From: Streptomyces sp. Ru62
GTDB taxonomy: Bacteria; Actinomycetota; Actinomycetes; Streptomycetales; Streptomycetaceae
Assembly (NCBI RefSeq): GCF_002920615.1
Contig: NZ_PQSU01000030.1
Location: forward strand, 1-64,000
Length of the DNA: 64,000 nucleotides
Direction: 5' to 3'
Position numbers and translations under genes: made by a program. How positions within the stretch are numbered: position 1 is the first letter of the stretch; every line of letters starts with the position of its first letter. Below the pieces are notes generated by a model that was not told where the DNA came from, searched no databases, and worked only from the letters and a program-made list of their open reading frames with translations. This document shows, in pieces, positions 48,987 to 58,904 of the stretch.

Positions 48987-50963
48987 GTGTCAGACGTCCG
49001 TGTGATCATCCAACGCGATTCCGAGCGGGAAGAACGCGTGGTGACGACGGGCACTACGGCCGCCGACCTCTTCGCGGGCGAGCGCTCGATCATCGCCGCG
49101 CGCGTGGGCGGCGAGCTGAAGGACCTCGCGTACGCACTGTCCGACGGCGACGAGGTCGAGGGCGTCGAGATCTCGTCCGAGGACGGCCTGAACATCCTGC
49201 GCCACTCCACCGCGCACGTCATGGCGCAGGCCGTGCAGGAACTCTTCCCCGAGGCCAAGCTGGGCATCGGCCCGCCCGTCAAGGACGGCTTCTACTACGA
49301 CTTCGACGTCGAGAAGCCGTTCACGCCCGAGGATCTCAAGGCCATCGAGAAGAAGATGCAGGAGATCCAGAAGCGCGGGCAGAAGTTCTCCCGCCGTGTC
49401 GTCACCGACGAGGCCGCCCGCGAGGAGCTGGCGGACGAGCCGTACAAGCTGGAGCTGATCGGCCTCAAGGGTTCGGCGTCGCACGACGACGGCGCGGACG
49501 TCGAGGTCGGCGCCGGCGAGCTGACGATCTACGACAACCTGGACGCCAAGACCGGTGAGCTGTGCTGGAAGGACCTGTGCCGCGGTCCGCACCTGCCCTC
49601 GACCCGGCTGATCCCGGCGTTCAAGCTGATGCGCAACGCGGCCGCCTACTGGCGCGGCAGCGAGAAGAACCCGATGCTCCAGCGCATCTACGGCACCGCC
49701 TGGCCGTCCAAGGACGAGCTGAAGGCGTACCTGGACTTCCTCGCCGAGGCCGAGAAGCGCGACCATCGCAAGCTCGGCTCCGAGCTGGACCTGTTCTCCA
49801 TCCCCGAGCAGATCGGCTCCGGCCTCGCCGTCTTCCACCCCAAGGGCGGCATCGTCCGCCGGGTCATGGAGGACTACTCGCGCCGCCGGCACGAGGAGGA
49901 GGGCTACGAGTTCGTCTACACCCCGCACGCGACGAAGGGGAAGCTCTTCGAGACGTCCGGGCACCTGGACTGGTACGCCGACGGCATGTACCCGCCCATG
50001 CAGCTCGACGAGGGCGTGGACTACTACCTCAAGCCCATGAACTGCCCGATGCACAACCTGATCTTCGACGCGCGCGGCCGGTCGTACCGCGAACTGCCGC
50101 TGCGTCTCTTCGAGTTCGGGACCGTGTACCGGTACGAGAAGTCGGGCGTCGTGCACGGCCTGACCCGCGCGCGGGGCTTCACGCAGGACGACGCGCACAT
50201 CTACTGCACCCGTGAGCAGATGTCCGACGAGCTGGACAAGACGCTCACCTTCGTCCTCGGCCTGCTGCGCGACTACGGTCTGACCGACTTCTACCTGGAG
50301 CTGTCGACCAAGGACCCGGAGAAGTTCGTCGGCTCCGACGAGGTCTGGGAGGAGGCGACCGAGACCCTGCGCCAGGTCGCCGAGAAGCAGGGCCTGCCCC
50401 TCGTGCCCGACCCGGGCGGCGCCGCCTTCTACGGCCCGAAGATCTCCGTCCAGGCCAAGGACGCGATCGGCCGGACCTGGCAGATGTCGACCATCCAGCT
50501 CGACTTCAACCTGCCCGAGCGGTTCAACCTGGAGTACACCGGCCCGGACGGCTCCAAGCAGCGCCCGGTCATGATCCACCGCGCGCTGTTCGGCTCCATC
50601 GAGCGCTTCTTCGCCGTCCTGCTGGAGCACTACGCCGGCGCCTTCCCGGCGTGGCTTGCCCCGGTCCAGGCGATCGGCATCCCGATCGGCGACGCGCACG
50701 TGGAGTATCTGCAGAAGTTCGCGACCGCGGCCAGGAAGCAGGGCCTGCGCGTGGAGGTGGACTCCTCCTCGGACCGCATGCAGAAGAAGATCCGCAACGC
50801 CCAGAAGCAGAAGGTTCCCTTCATGGTCATCGCGGGCGACGAGGACATGTCGAACGGCTCGGTGTCCTTCCGCTACCGCGACGGCTCGCAGGAGAACGGC
50901 ATCCCGTTCGACGAGGCCATCGCGAAGATCGCCAAGGTGGTCGAGGAGCGGACCCAGGTCTGA
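48987..50963 (+). CDS. thrS: threonyl-tRNA synthetase
   Basis: ThrRS charges tRNA-Thr. The 658-residue class II synthetase has a TGS domain (about 1-60), the editing region (HSTAHVMAQAV at about 72-82 and the YYDFDV block), and the catalytic core. Motif 2 lies around RLFEFGTVYRYEKSGVVHGLTRARGF, and motif 3 ends MIHRALFGSIERFFAVLLE. The anticodon-binding domain ends IAKVVEERTQV. GTG 48987 follows AGGAGA. I see no T-box leader upstream. It is the central housekeeping gene of this stretch. Confidence 0.97.
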   Translation: MSDVRVIIQRDSEREERVVTTGTTAADLFAGERSIIAARVGGELKDLAYALSDGDEVEGVEISSEDGLNILRHSTAHVMAQAVQELFPEAKLGIGPPVKDGFYYDFDVEKPFTPEDLKAIEKKMQEIQKRGQKFSRRVVTDEAAREELADEPYKLELIGLKGSASHDDGADVEVGAGELTIYDNLDAKTGELCWKDLCRGPHLPSTRLIPAFKLMRNAAAYWRGSEKNPMLQRIYGTAWPSKDELKAYLDFLAEAEKRDHRKLGSELDLFSIPEQIGSGLAVFHPKGGIVRRVMEDYSRRRHEEEGYEFVYTPHATKGKLFETSGHLDWYADGMYPPMQLDEGVDYYLKPMNCPMHNLIFDARGRSYRELPLRLFEFGTVYRYEKSGVVHGLTRARGFTQDDAHIYCTREQMSDELDKTLTFVLGLLRDYGLTDFYLELSTKDPEKFVGSDEVWEEATETLRQVAEKQGLPLVPDPGGAAFYGPKISVQAKDAIGRTWQMSTIQLDFNLPERFNLEYTGPDGSKQRPVMIHRALFGSIERFFAVLLEHYAGAFPAWLAPVQAIGIPIGDAHVEYLQKFATAARKQGLRVEVDSSSDRMQKKIRNAQKQKVPFMVIAGDEDMSNGSVSFRYRDGSQENGIPFDEAIAKIAKVVEERTQV

Positions 50964-50980
50964 ACCGCCTGAGCCCCGAG

Positions 50981-51011
50981 GGCCCCCGGGATCACGGTCC
51001 CGGGGGCCTTT
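50981..51011 (+). terminator. Terminator after thrS
   Basis: GGCCCCCGGGA (50981-50991), TCACGG loop, TCCCGGGGGCC (50998-51008) and TTT. Confidence 0.85.
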
Positions 51012-51116
51012 CCCGCCTTCCCCGGCCGCGTACGGCTGTCGTCGTCCACCGGCCAAGGTTGGCCGGGGAACGTCGACCGGCCGCCCCGGCGACACGCCGG
51101 GAAGGGGTGAAGCCAT

Positions 51117-51680
51117 ATGCTGCCTAGCATGACGAGTGAGCCGGAGCAGCAGATCGGAGTGGGGACGCAGGACGCGTTCCAGCGCCTGTGGACGCCCCAC
51201 CGGATGGCCTACATCCAGGGCGAGAACAAGCCGACCGGCCCGGGTGCCGGCGACGGCTGCCCCTTCTGCTCGATTCCGGCCAAGTCGGACGAGGACGGAC
51301 TGATCGTCCGGCGCGGTGAGCATGTGTACGCGGTGCTCAACCTGTACCCGTACAACGGCGGCCACCTGATGACCGTGCCCTACCGCCATGTGGCCGACTA
51401 CACGGATCTGACCGGGCCGGAGACCGCCGAGCTGGCGGAGCTGACCAAGCAGGCGATGACCGCCCTGCGGACCGCGTCCGGCGCCCAGGGTTTCAACATC
51501 GGCATGAACCAGGGCGCGGTCGCCGGGGCCGGTATCGCCGCGCATCTGCACCAGCACATCGTCCCGCGCTGGGGCGGCGACACGAACTTCATGCCGGTCG
51601 TGGGCCACACGCGGGTGCTGCCGCAGCTCCTGGCGGACACCCGGAAGATGCTGGCGGAGGCGTGGCCGACGGCGACGTGA
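51117..51680 (+). CDS. HIT-family nucleotide hydrolase/transferase
   Basis: A 187-residue protein with the histidine-triad motif HLHQHIVPRWGG (about residues 143-154; H-phi-H-phi-H). An N-terminal zinc-like CPFC pair is present (about 49-52). It probably hydrolyses or phosphorolyses dinucleoside polyphosphates such as Ap4A, as actinobacterial members do. ATG 51117 follows GAAGGGG; ATG 51129 is an alternative that a TATGCT -10 (51116-51121) would serve as leaderless. It follows thrS, which makes Ap4A as a side product in this enzyme class. Confidence 0.87.
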   Translation: MLPSMTSEPEQQIGVGTQDAFQRLWTPHRMAYIQGENKPTGPGAGDGCPFCSIPAKSDEDGLIVRRGEHVYAVLNLYPYNGGHLMTVPYRHVADYTDLTGPETAELAELTKQAMTALRTASGAQGFNIGMNQGAVAGAGIAAHLHQHIVPRWGGDTNFMPVVGHTRVLPQLLADTRKMLAEAWPTAT

Positions 51681-51792
51681 GCCCGTCCGGCGTTCGAGGA
51701 CGAGGCCGTTCACGGCCGATGCGGGACCCACGGGCGGCAGCCGCCGGTGGCCGGCGCCCCCACGCACCCGCACCGGCCGAACCGCCGGCGGC

Positions 51793-53439
51793 CTACGCGT
51801 CGTAGACGTCGGCCTTCTTCGGCATCGGGTCCTGGACGTTGCCGCTGAGGAAGGCGGAGCGGGCGCCGAACTTCTCCGTGTTCACGCCGTTCTCCTCCAA
51901 CAGCTTGATCGCGGCGGAGTGGACCACCCGCAGCACCGGTGTGGCCGCGCGCAGCGCGTCGTCGGCCATGAAGCGGTGGCGCCACGGCTGGTCCGCCCAG
52001 GCGTGCCGCAGGCCGAACGGCTCGGGCAGGCCGAGCGAGCCGCCGAGCCAGTTCAGCAGCGGCGGGTACCAGGTCAGCGGGGCGCGCACCGCGAGCCGTA
52101 CCACCTCGTCGGTGGTGACCAGCGGCAGCTTGATCGTGCGGTTCTCCCAGGGCTTGAGGGACTTGGCGACCTCCTTGGTCGGCGCCTCCGGCTTGCTGGT
52201 GAACAGCGAGTTCACCGGTCCCAGCGCATGCCCGGTGACCTCGATGCGCAGCGTCTCGTGCAGCACGGTGACGGTGATCAGCATGGTGATGACCAGCTGT
52301 CCGTCCCAGAGGGTCCACTGCACGCCCAGGTAGTGCCGGTCGCCGCTGCCGAACTGCTGCTTGTTGCAGATGTCCTGTATGGCGTGCGGCTTGACCTGGA
52401 AGGCCTCGACGTCGGTGCCCTCGGGCCGGGACACCGCCGTGGCCTTCTCGCCGATCGGGGTGACGATCCAGTGCCGTATCGACGGCTTGGGGAAGCCGCC
52501 GGTGTTCAGCGGGCCGCGCTCCAGGAGGGCCAGCTGGTCGTGGATCGCGCGGACGACGTCCCAGCTGCGGAAGGGGTGGATCTCCCGTCCGGGGTCGGCG
52601 GGCACGAGGTCCTCGGCGAGCTGCCAGGCGCCCCAGCGGGTGCCCATGCCGAGTATGCCCTTGGGGCCGGCGTAGAAGACCGAGTTCGACTGCTGTTCGG
52701 CGCTCAGCCGGGCCAGTGACTGGCGCAGCTCCTCCGCGGCGGTCTGGCCGGGGCCGCGCGGCACGGCCTCCGGGACCTTGGCGCCGACGCTGGTGCCGGA
52801 GAGCAGGCCGTCCCAGCGCGCCCGCAGGTCCTTGGCGGTGCGCTCGCAGATCTGCTTGGCCCAGAACCAGCCGAGCACGGGGACGATCACGGCCGCGCGG
52901 GCGTACCACGCCCAGAAGCCGGAGAACGGCATCTTGATCAGGAACAGCGCGGCGAGCACACCGACGCCCAGCAGGAGCGCGGTGGCCAGTGCCCCGGCCC
53001 GCTTGTCGTCGCGCCTGGCGACGAAGGTGCGGAGCTGGAAGACGAGCAGCCAGCCGATCATCCCGGGCAGGAAGAGCAGACCGCAGACGACGGTGATGGC
53101 GGTCAGGCGGTTGTCGCGCTCCCGGCGGATGTTGTTGGCGGCCAGGGCGTGTTCCACGACGAACTGCGGCTCGGAGCCGAAGGACTGGATGAGCGGCTTG
53201 CGGCCGGGGGCCAGCATCCGGTCGACGAGCGCCCGGGAGAACGCCTCACCGAGATTGGGCCGGAACAGCTTGATCCGGCCGGGCTTCACGGTCGACTGGT
53301 GCCACTCGTTGTCGGCCTTCTTGATCTCCTCGATCGGGCTGTCCCGGTACGCCGCGGAGGCCAGCGCGGAGGTCGCCGCCTGCCCCTCGTCGCCCGAGAC
53401 GGGTACCTGGGGCCCGTCCCACTCCGTTCCAAACGACAT
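51793..53439 (-). CDS. Large membrane protein, function unknown
   Basis: A 548-residue protein. After about 110 residues come two pairs of hydrophobic segments (LTAITVVCGLLFLPGMIGWLLVF, and LATALLLGVGVLAALFLIKM with AAVIVPVLGWFWA). The C-terminal 350 residues are cytoplasmic with alternating beta strands (YLGVQWTLWDGQLVITMLIT). ATG 53439 is preceded by a G-rich stretch; ATG 53451 is an in-frame alternative. It converges on the HIT gene and lies downstream of the EF-G-like gene. I do not recognise the family. Confidence 0.65.
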   Translation of the reverse strand: MSFGTEWDGPQVPVSGDEGQAATSALASAAYRDSPIEEIKKADNEWHQSTVKPGRIKLFRPNLGEAFSRALVDRMLAPGRKPLIQSFGSEPQFVVEHALAANNIRRERDNRLTAITVVCGLLFLPGMIGWLLVFQLRTFVARRDDKRAGALATALLLGVGVLAALFLIKMPFSGFWAWYARAAVIVPVLGWFWAKQICERTAKDLRARWDGLLSGTSVGAKVPEAVPRGPGQTAAEELRQSLARLSAEQQSNSVFYAGPKGILGMGTRWGAWQLAEDLVPADPGREIHPFRSWDVVRAIHDQLALLERGPLNTGGFPKPSIRHWIVTPIGEKATAVSRPEGTDVEAFQVKPHAIQDICNKQQFGSGDRHYLGVQWTLWDGQLVITMLITVTVLHETLRIEVTGHALGPVNSLFTSKPEAPTKEVAKSLKPWENRTIKLPLVTTDEVVRLAVRAPLTWYPPLLNWLGGSLGLPEPFGLRHAWADQPWRHRFMADDALRAATPVLRVVHSAAIKLLEENGVNTEKFGARSAFLSGNVQDPMPKKADVYDA

Positions 53440-53662
53440 TCCCGCCCCCATCGCCGCCGGTGCCGTTCCTGCGGCCTTCCCGACTTCCCTGCTCCGCACA
53501 CCTGTTGGACCGGCCGTCGTGCCGACACCGGTCGGCTGCCGGTCGGTTGCGGCACGACGACACCAGGTGATCAGCGTATCCGCCTGCACCGACAGCGCGT
53601 GGGCGGACGGCCGAAGCCGCCCGCCCGTGCGCCGGTCGTGCGCCGGTGTACTACGCCTTGGA

Positions 53663-55864
53663 CTACGCCTCGTCCCCGGCCTGTTCGCGGAGGCGTTCGG
53701 CGATCTGCGGCGGCATCGGCTCGTGCCGGGCGTAACTCCGGTCGAAGCGGGCCGTGCCGTGCGAGAGCGAGCGCAGGTCGACGGCATACCGCCCGATCTC
53801 GAACTCGGGCACCTCGGCGCGGATCAACGTCCGCCCCGTGCCCACCTGTTCGGTGCCGAGCAGCCGGCCGCGACGGCCGGAGAGGTCGCTCATCACGGCG
53901 CCCACGTAGTCGTCGCCGACCAGGACGGTCACCTCGGCGACCGGCTCCAGCAGATGGATCTTCGCGTCCGCCGCGGCCTCGCGCAGCGCGAGCGCGCCCG
54001 CCGTCTGGAAGGCGGCGTCGGAGGAGTCCACCGAGTGGGCCTTGCCGTCCACCAGCGTGACCCGCACGTCGACCAGGGGGTAGCCGGCGGCGACGCCCTT
54101 GGCGGCCTGGGCGCGCACCCCCTTCTCGACGGAGGGGATGAACTGGCGGGGCACCGCGCCGCCGACCACCTTGTCCACGAACTCGATGCCCGAACCGCCC
54201 GGCAGCGGTTCGACCTCGATCTCGCAGATGGCGTACTGGCCGTGGCCGCCGGACTGCTTGACGTGCCGGCCGCGCCCGCTGGCCCGGTTCGCGAACGTCT
54301 CCCGGAGGGAGACCCGGTGCGGGACGACGTCGACCTGGACGCCGTAGCGGCTGCGCAGCCGTTCCAGGGCGACGTCGGCGTGGGCCTCGCCCAGACACCA
54401 CAGGACGACCTGGTGGGTGTCCTGGTTCTGTTCCAGGCGCATGGTCGGGTCCTCGGCGACCAGCCGGGACAACCCCTGGGAGAGCTTGTCCTCGTCGGCC
54501 TTGCTGTGCGCGTGGATGGCGAGCGGCAGCAGCGGGTCGGGCATCTGCCAGGGCTCCATCAGGAGCGGGTCGTCCTTGGCGGAGAGGGTGTCGCCGGTCT
54601 CGGCGCGGCTGAGCTTGGCCACGCAGACCAGGTCGCCGGCGACGGCGTGGGTGACCGGGCGCTGCTGTTTGCCGAAGGGCATGGACAGGGCGCCGACCTT
54701 CTCGTCCACGTCGTGGTCCTCGTGCCCGCGGTCGGTGAGGCCGTGCCCGGAGACGTGCACGGTCTGGTCCGGGCGCAGGGTCCCGGAGAAGAGGCGGACC
54801 AGCGAGAGCCGGCCGACGTAGGGGTCGGAGGAGGTCTTGACGACCTCGGCGACCAGCGGGCCGTCCGTGTCGCACGGCTTCAGCTCGCGCGGCTCGCCGT
54901 CGATGGTGGTGACGCCGGGCAGCGGGTGCTCGAACGGGGTCGGGAAGCCGCGCGTGACCAGCTCCAGCAGCTCCACCGTGCCGAGGCCCTGCCTGGCGCC
55001 CTCGGCGGCGGGGGCGGCGGCCAGCACGGGGAAGAACGCACCACGTGCCACGGCCCGCTCAAGGTCCTCGATCAGCGTCTTGACCTCGACCTGCTCGCCG
55101 CCCAGATAGCGGTCCATGAGGGTCTCGTCCTCGCTCTCCGCGATGATTCCCTCGATGAGCCGGTTGCGGGCCTCCTCGATGTCCGGAAGCTGGTCCTCGC
55201 CGGGCTCGGACTCCTTGCGCTCCCCGGTCGAGTAGTCGAACAGCTTCTGTGACAGCAGTCCGATGAGCCCGGTCACGGGCGCGTGCCCGTCGGGGCCCTC
55301 GGGGCCGCGCAGCGGCAGGTACAGGGGCAGGACGGCGTCGGGGTCGTCACCGCCGAAGGCCTCGGCGCAGATCCGTGTCATCTCCTCGAAGTCCGCGCGC
55401 GCGGCCTCCAGGTGCGTGATCACGATCGCGCGGGGCATGCCCACCGCCGCGCACTCCTCCCACACCATCCTGGTCGAGCCGTCCACGCCGTCGGAGGCCG
55501 AGACGACGAACAGGGCCGCGTCCGCCGCCCGCAGGCCGGCCCTGAGCTCACCGACGAAGTCGGCGTAGCCCGGGGTGTCGAGGAGGTTGACCTTGATGCC
55601 GTCCCACTCGACCGGCACCAGGGAGAGCTGTACCGAGCGCTGCTGCCGGTGCTCGATGTCGTCGTGGTCGGAGACGGTGCCGCCGTCCTCGACGCGCCCC
55701 GCCCGGTTCACCGCCCCCGCGGTCAGCGCGAGGGCCTCCACGAGGGTCGTCTTTCCCGAGCCGGAGTGGCCGACCAGCACCACATTCCGTACGGACGCGG
55801 GTCGGTCGGCCGCCAGAGCCCTGCCGGCGGCCCCAGGGTGGTGTGTCTGTGCCTTGTCGCCCAT
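53663..55864 (-). CDS. EF-G-like translation GTPase (EF-G paralogue)
   Basis: A 733-residue elongation-factor-G-type protein. G1 is GHSGSGKTT (about residues 32-40), G2 QQRSVQLSL and G3 DTPGYADF. The usual NKxD of G4 is replaced by a THLE in VITHLEAARADF. Domains II to V follow, ending ARFDRSYARHEPMPPQIAERL. The altered G4 and its separation from the str operon make it an EF-G2-type paralogue, likely for a specialised or stress condition. GGGAGG precedes ATG 55864. Confidence 0.88.
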   Translation of the reverse strand: MGDKAQTHHPGAAGRALAADRPASVRNVVLVGHSGSGKTTLVEALALTAGAVNRAGRVEDGGTVSDHDDIEHRQQRSVQLSLVPVEWDGIKVNLLDTPGYADFVGELRAGLRAADAALFVVSASDGVDGSTRMVWEECAAVGMPRAIVITHLEAARADFEEMTRICAEAFGGDDPDAVLPLYLPLRGPEGPDGHAPVTGLIGLLSQKLFDYSTGERKESEPGEDQLPDIEEARNRLIEGIIAESEDETLMDRYLGGEQVEVKTLIEDLERAVARGAFFPVLAAAPAAEGARQGLGTVELLELVTRGFPTPFEHPLPGVTTIDGEPRELKPCDTDGPLVAEVVKTSSDPYVGRLSLVRLFSGTLRPDQTVHVSGHGLTDRGHEDHDVDEKVGALSMPFGKQQRPVTHAVAGDLVCVAKLSRAETGDTLSAKDDPLLMEPWQMPDPLLPLAIHAHSKADEDKLSQGLSRLVAEDPTMRLEQNQDTHQVVLWCLGEAHADVALERLRSRYGVQVDVVPHRVSLRETFANRASGRGRHVKQSGGHGQYAICEIEVEPLPGGSGIEFVDKVVGGAVPRQFIPSVEKGVRAQAAKGVAAGYPLVDVRVTLVDGKAHSVDSSDAAFQTAGALALREAAADAKIHLLEPVAEVTVLVGDDYVGAVMSDLSGRRGRLLGTEQVGTGRTLIRAEVPEFEIGRYAVDLRSLSHGTARFDRSYARHEPMPPQIAERLREQAGDEA

Positions 55865-55900
55865 GATCCTGCCTCCCGTGCACGGTGAGGGTGGGCGCGG

Positions 55901-55919
55901 ACACGCGGGATCCGCGTGT
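55901..55919. promoter_or_regulatory. Hairpin upstream of the EF-G-like gene
   Basis: ACACGCGG (55901-55908), GAT, CCGCGTGT (55912-55919). It lies 37 bases before the start codon. The remaining gap to pgsA (55865-56173) has a TACGAT -10 candidate (56115-56120) for the phosphatidylinositol operon and no gene. Confidence 0.45.
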
Positions 55920-56173
55920 GCGGCGGCTCCGGCGACGCCCGCGGTTATTCGAGCTTTCCACTCCCGTCACGTCGCGTCCATACGAAGGACCGCGAAGGGT
56001 GCGCAGGGTGCCTGTGCGGCACCGACCACGTCACGCACGCCCCGCGCGCGACGGCAGGCGCCGGTTCCCGGCGCGGCTGTGGGTGCCCGGCCGTCACGCC
56101 CACGCGCGCGTGGCTACGATGGGCCAGCCGGCGGCCACCAGGGGCCGCGGCGACACCGACCGTCGGGAAGGCC

Positions 56174-56839
56174 ATGCTGAACAAGTACGCGCGTGCATTC
56201 TTCACGCGTGTCCTCACACCGTTCGCCGCGTTTCTCATCCGCCGGGGCGTGAGCCCCGACACGGTCACGCTCATCGGCACGGCCGGGGTGATCGCGGGGG
56301 CGCTGGTCTTCTACCCCAGGGGCGAGTTCTTCTGGGGCACGGTCGTGATCACCCTGTTCGTCTTCTCCGACCTGGTCGACGGCAACATGGCCCGCCAGCT
56401 CGGCCGCTCCAGCCGCTGGGGTGCCTTCCTGGACTCCACCCTGGACCGGGTCGCCGACGGAGCGATCTTCGGCGGCTTCGCGCTCTGGTACGCGGGCAAC
56501 GGGAACGACAACGTGCTGTGCGCGGTGTCGATCTTCTGCCTGGCGAGCGGCCAGGTGGTGTCGTACACCAAGGCGCGCGGTGAGTCGATCGGGTTGCCGG
56601 TCGCCGTCAACGGACTCGTCGAGCGTGCCGAGCGGCTGGTGATCTCGCTGGTCGCGGCCGGTTTCGCGGGCCTGCACAAGTTCGGCGTGCCGGGCATCCA
56701 GTGGCTGCTGCCCATCGCCCTGTGGATCGTCGCCGTCGGCAGCCTCGTCACGCTGGTCCAGCGGGTCGTCACCGTCCGCCGCGAGTCCGCCGAGGCGGAG
56801 GCGGCGGCCCGGCAGAGCACGAGCGAGGCGACGCAGTGA
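56174..56839 (+). CDS. pgsA: phosphatidylinositol phosphate synthase
   Basis: A 221-residue CDP-alcohol phosphatidyltransferase that makes phosphatidylinositol phosphate from CDP-diacylglycerol and inositol phosphate in the membrane. The signature D-x2-D-G-x2-A-R...G-x3-D-x3-D is present as DLVDGNMARQ and WGAFLDSTLDRVAD (about residues 66-94). Six helices are predicted. ATG 56174 follows GGGAAGG. It overlaps the acyltransferase by GTGA, and pimA follows, so the three are one PIM operon. Confidence 0.9.
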   Translation: MLNKYARAFFTRVLTPFAAFLIRRGVSPDTVTLIGTAGVIAGALVFYPRGEFFWGTVVITLFVFSDLVDGNMARQLGRSSRWGAFLDSTLDRVADGAIFGGFALWYAGNGNDNVLCAVSIFCLASGQVVSYTKARGESIGLPVAVNGLVERAERLVISLVAAGFAGLHKFGVPGIQWLLPIALWIVAVGSLVTLVQRVVTVRRESAEAEAAARQSTSEATQ

Positions 56840-57744
56840 GCGCCGCCGACCGGCTCACCGACACGCTGTACGGGCTCGGCTGGAGCACCGTCAAGAAGCT
56901 CCCGGAGCCGGTCGCGGTGCGCCTCGGCCGGAGCATCGCCGACCTCGCCTGGAAGCAGCGCGGCAAGGGCGTCCGGCGGCTGGAGGCCAACTACGCGCGC
57001 GTGGTGCCGGGCGCCACCGCCGAGCGACTGGCCGAGCTGTCCCGCGCGGGCATGCGCTCCTACCTGCGCTACTGGATGGAGTCCTTCCGGCTGCCGGCCT
57101 GGAGCGCGGAGCGTGTGCGGACGGGCTTCGACCCCAAGGACGTGCACCACCTGACCGACGGCCTCGCCGCCGGCCGGGGCGTGATACTCGCCCTGCCCCA
57201 CCTGGCCAACTGGGACCTGGCCGGCGCCTGGGTCACCACGGAGCTGAAGACGCCGTTCACGACGGTCGCCGAGCGGCTGAAGCCCGAGACGCTGTACGAC
57301 CGGTTCGTCGCCTACCGCGAGGGCCTCGGCATGGAGGTGCTGCCGCACAGCGGCGGCTCCGCCTTCGGCACCCTGGCCCGCAGGCTGCGCGACGGCGGCC
57401 TGGTCTGCCTGGTGGCCGACCGCGACCTGTCCGCCTCCGGCGTCGAGGTCGACTTCTTCGGCGAGACGGCCCGGATGCCGGCCGGACCGGCCCTGCTGGC
57501 CCAGCAGACCGGCGCGCTGCTGCTGCCCGTCACCCTCTGGTACGACGAAACGCCCGTCATGAAGGGCCGGGTGCACCCGGCGATCGAGGTCCCCCGGTCA
57601 GGTACCCGGGCCGAGAAGACGTCTGTCATGACACAGGCGCTGGCCGACGCCTTCGCCACCGGGATCGCCGACCATCCGGAGGACTGGCACATGCTCCAGC
57701 GGCTGTGGCTCGCCGACCTCGACCCCGCGAAGGGACGCGCGTGA
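56836..57744 (+). CDS. patA: phosphatidylinositol mannoside acyltransferase
   Basis: A 302-residue lysophospholipid-acyltransferase-like (HtrB/PatA) enzyme that acylates PIM. The catalytic HX4D is HLANWD (about residues 116-121). The following PGPALLAQQTGALLLPV-like region binds the acyl donor. It begins at GTG 56836 overlapping the pgsA stop codon and overlaps pimA in turn by GTGA. Confidence 0.88.
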   Translation: MSAADRLTDTLYGLGWSTVKKLPEPVAVRLGRSIADLAWKQRGKGVRRLEANYARVVPGATAERLAELSRAGMRSYLRYWMESFRLPAWSAERVRTGFDPKDVHHLTDGLAAGRGVILALPHLANWDLAGAWVTTELKTPFTTVAERLKPETLYDRFVAYREGLGMEVLPHSGGSAFGTLARRLRDGGLVCLVADRDLSASGVEVDFFGETARMPAGPALLAQQTGALLLPVTLWYDETPVMKGRVHPAIEVPRSGTRAEKTSVMTQALADAFATGIADHPEDWHMLQRLWLADLDPAKGRA

Positions 57745-58904
57745 GAATCGGGATCGTCTGCCCGTACTCCTGGGACGTGCCCGGTGGCGTCCAGTTCCAC
57801 ATCCGCGACCTCGCCGAGTACTTCCTCCGGCTGGGCCACCAGGTGTCCGTCCTCGCCCCGGCCGACGACGACACCCCGCTGCCGCCGTACGTCGTCTCGG
57901 CCGGCCGCGCGGTCCCGGTGCCGTACAACGGCTCGGTGGCCCGGCTGAACTTCGGCTTCCTGTCGGCCGCGCGGGTACGGCGCTGGCTGCACGAGGGCGC
58001 CTTCGACGTGGTGCACATCCACGAGCCGACCTCGCCCTCGCTCGGCCTGCTGACCTGCTGGGCGGCGTCCGGCCCGATCGTGGCCACCTTCCACACCTCC
58101 AACCCGCGCTCGCGCGCGATGATCGCCGCGTACGCGATCCTCCAGGCCGCGCTGGAGAAGATCAGCGCGCGGATCGCGGTCAGCGAGTACGCCCGCCGCA
58201 CCCTGGTCGAGCACCTCGGCGGGGACGCGGTGGTCATCCCCAACGGCGTCGACGTGGACTTCTTCGCCGGGGCCGAGCCCAAGCCGGAGTGGCAGGGCGA
58301 CACCATCGGCTTCATCGGCCGCATCGACGAGCCCCGCAAGGGCCTGCCGGTCCTGATGAGGGCCCTCCCGCGCATCCTGGCCGCCCGCCCCCGCACCCGG
58401 CTGCTGGTCGCCGGCCGCGGCGACGAGGAAGCGGCCGTCGAGGACCTGCCGAAGGAGCTGCGCTCCCGCGTCGAGTTCCTCGGCATGATCAGCGACGAGG
58501 ACAAGGCGCGGCTGCTGCGCAGCGTCGACCTGTACGTCGCCCCCAACACCGGCGGGGAGAGCTTCGGCATCATCCTGGTCGAGGCGATGTCCGCGGGCGC
58601 CCCCGTGCTCGCCTCCGACCTGGACGCGTTCGTGCAGGTCCTCGACCAGGGGGAGGCCGGCGAGGTCTTCGCCAACGAGGACGCCGACGCACTGGCCGAG
58701 GCGGCCGTGCGCCTGCTGGAGGACCCGGCCCGCCGGACCGAACTGCGCGAGCGCGGCAGCGCCCATGTACGGCGGTTCGACTGGTCCACGGTCGGCGCGG
58801 ACATCCTGTCCGTCTACGAGACGGTCACGGCGGGCGCGGCGGCGGTGGCCGCGGACGAACGCACGACGGGCCTGAGAGCACGGTTCGGTCTGGCGCGGGA
58901 CTGA
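57741..58904 (+). CDS. pimA: phosphatidylinositol mannosyltransferase
   Basis: PimA transfers mannose from GDP-mannose to phosphatidylinositol, the first step of PIM synthesis. The 387-residue GT4 enzyme has an N-terminal PYSWDVPGGVQFHIRDLA (about residues 8-25) and the C-terminal nucleotide-sugar motif ESFGIILVEAMSAGAPVLASD with the two acidic residues of GT4 (about 274-294). The GTG at 57741 overlaps the preceding stop codon, so it is translationally coupled. Confidence 0.92.
   Translation: MRIGIVCPYSWDVPGGVQFHIRDLAEYFLRLGHQVSVLAPADDDTPLPPYVVSAGRAVPVPYNGSVARLNFGFLSAARVRRWLHEGAFDVVHIHEPTSPSLGLLTCWAASGPIVATFHTSNPRSRAMIAAYAILQAALEKISARIAVSEYARRTLVEHLGGDAVVIPNGVDVDFFAGAEPKPEWQGDTIGFIGRIDEPRKGLPVLMRALPRILAARPRTRLLVAGRGDEEAAVEDLPKELRSRVEFLGMISDEDKARLLRSVDLYVAPNTGGESFGIILVEAMSAGAPVLASDLDAFVQVLDQGEAGEVFANEDADALAEAAVRLLEDPARRTELRERGSAHVRRFDWSTVGADILSVYETVTAGAAAVAADERTTGLRARFGLARD

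Noticed and set aside
48990..51773. 927-codon minus-strand frame opposite thrS and the HIT gene
   Set aside because: It spans two well-supported plus-strand genes and a terminator; it is a shadow.
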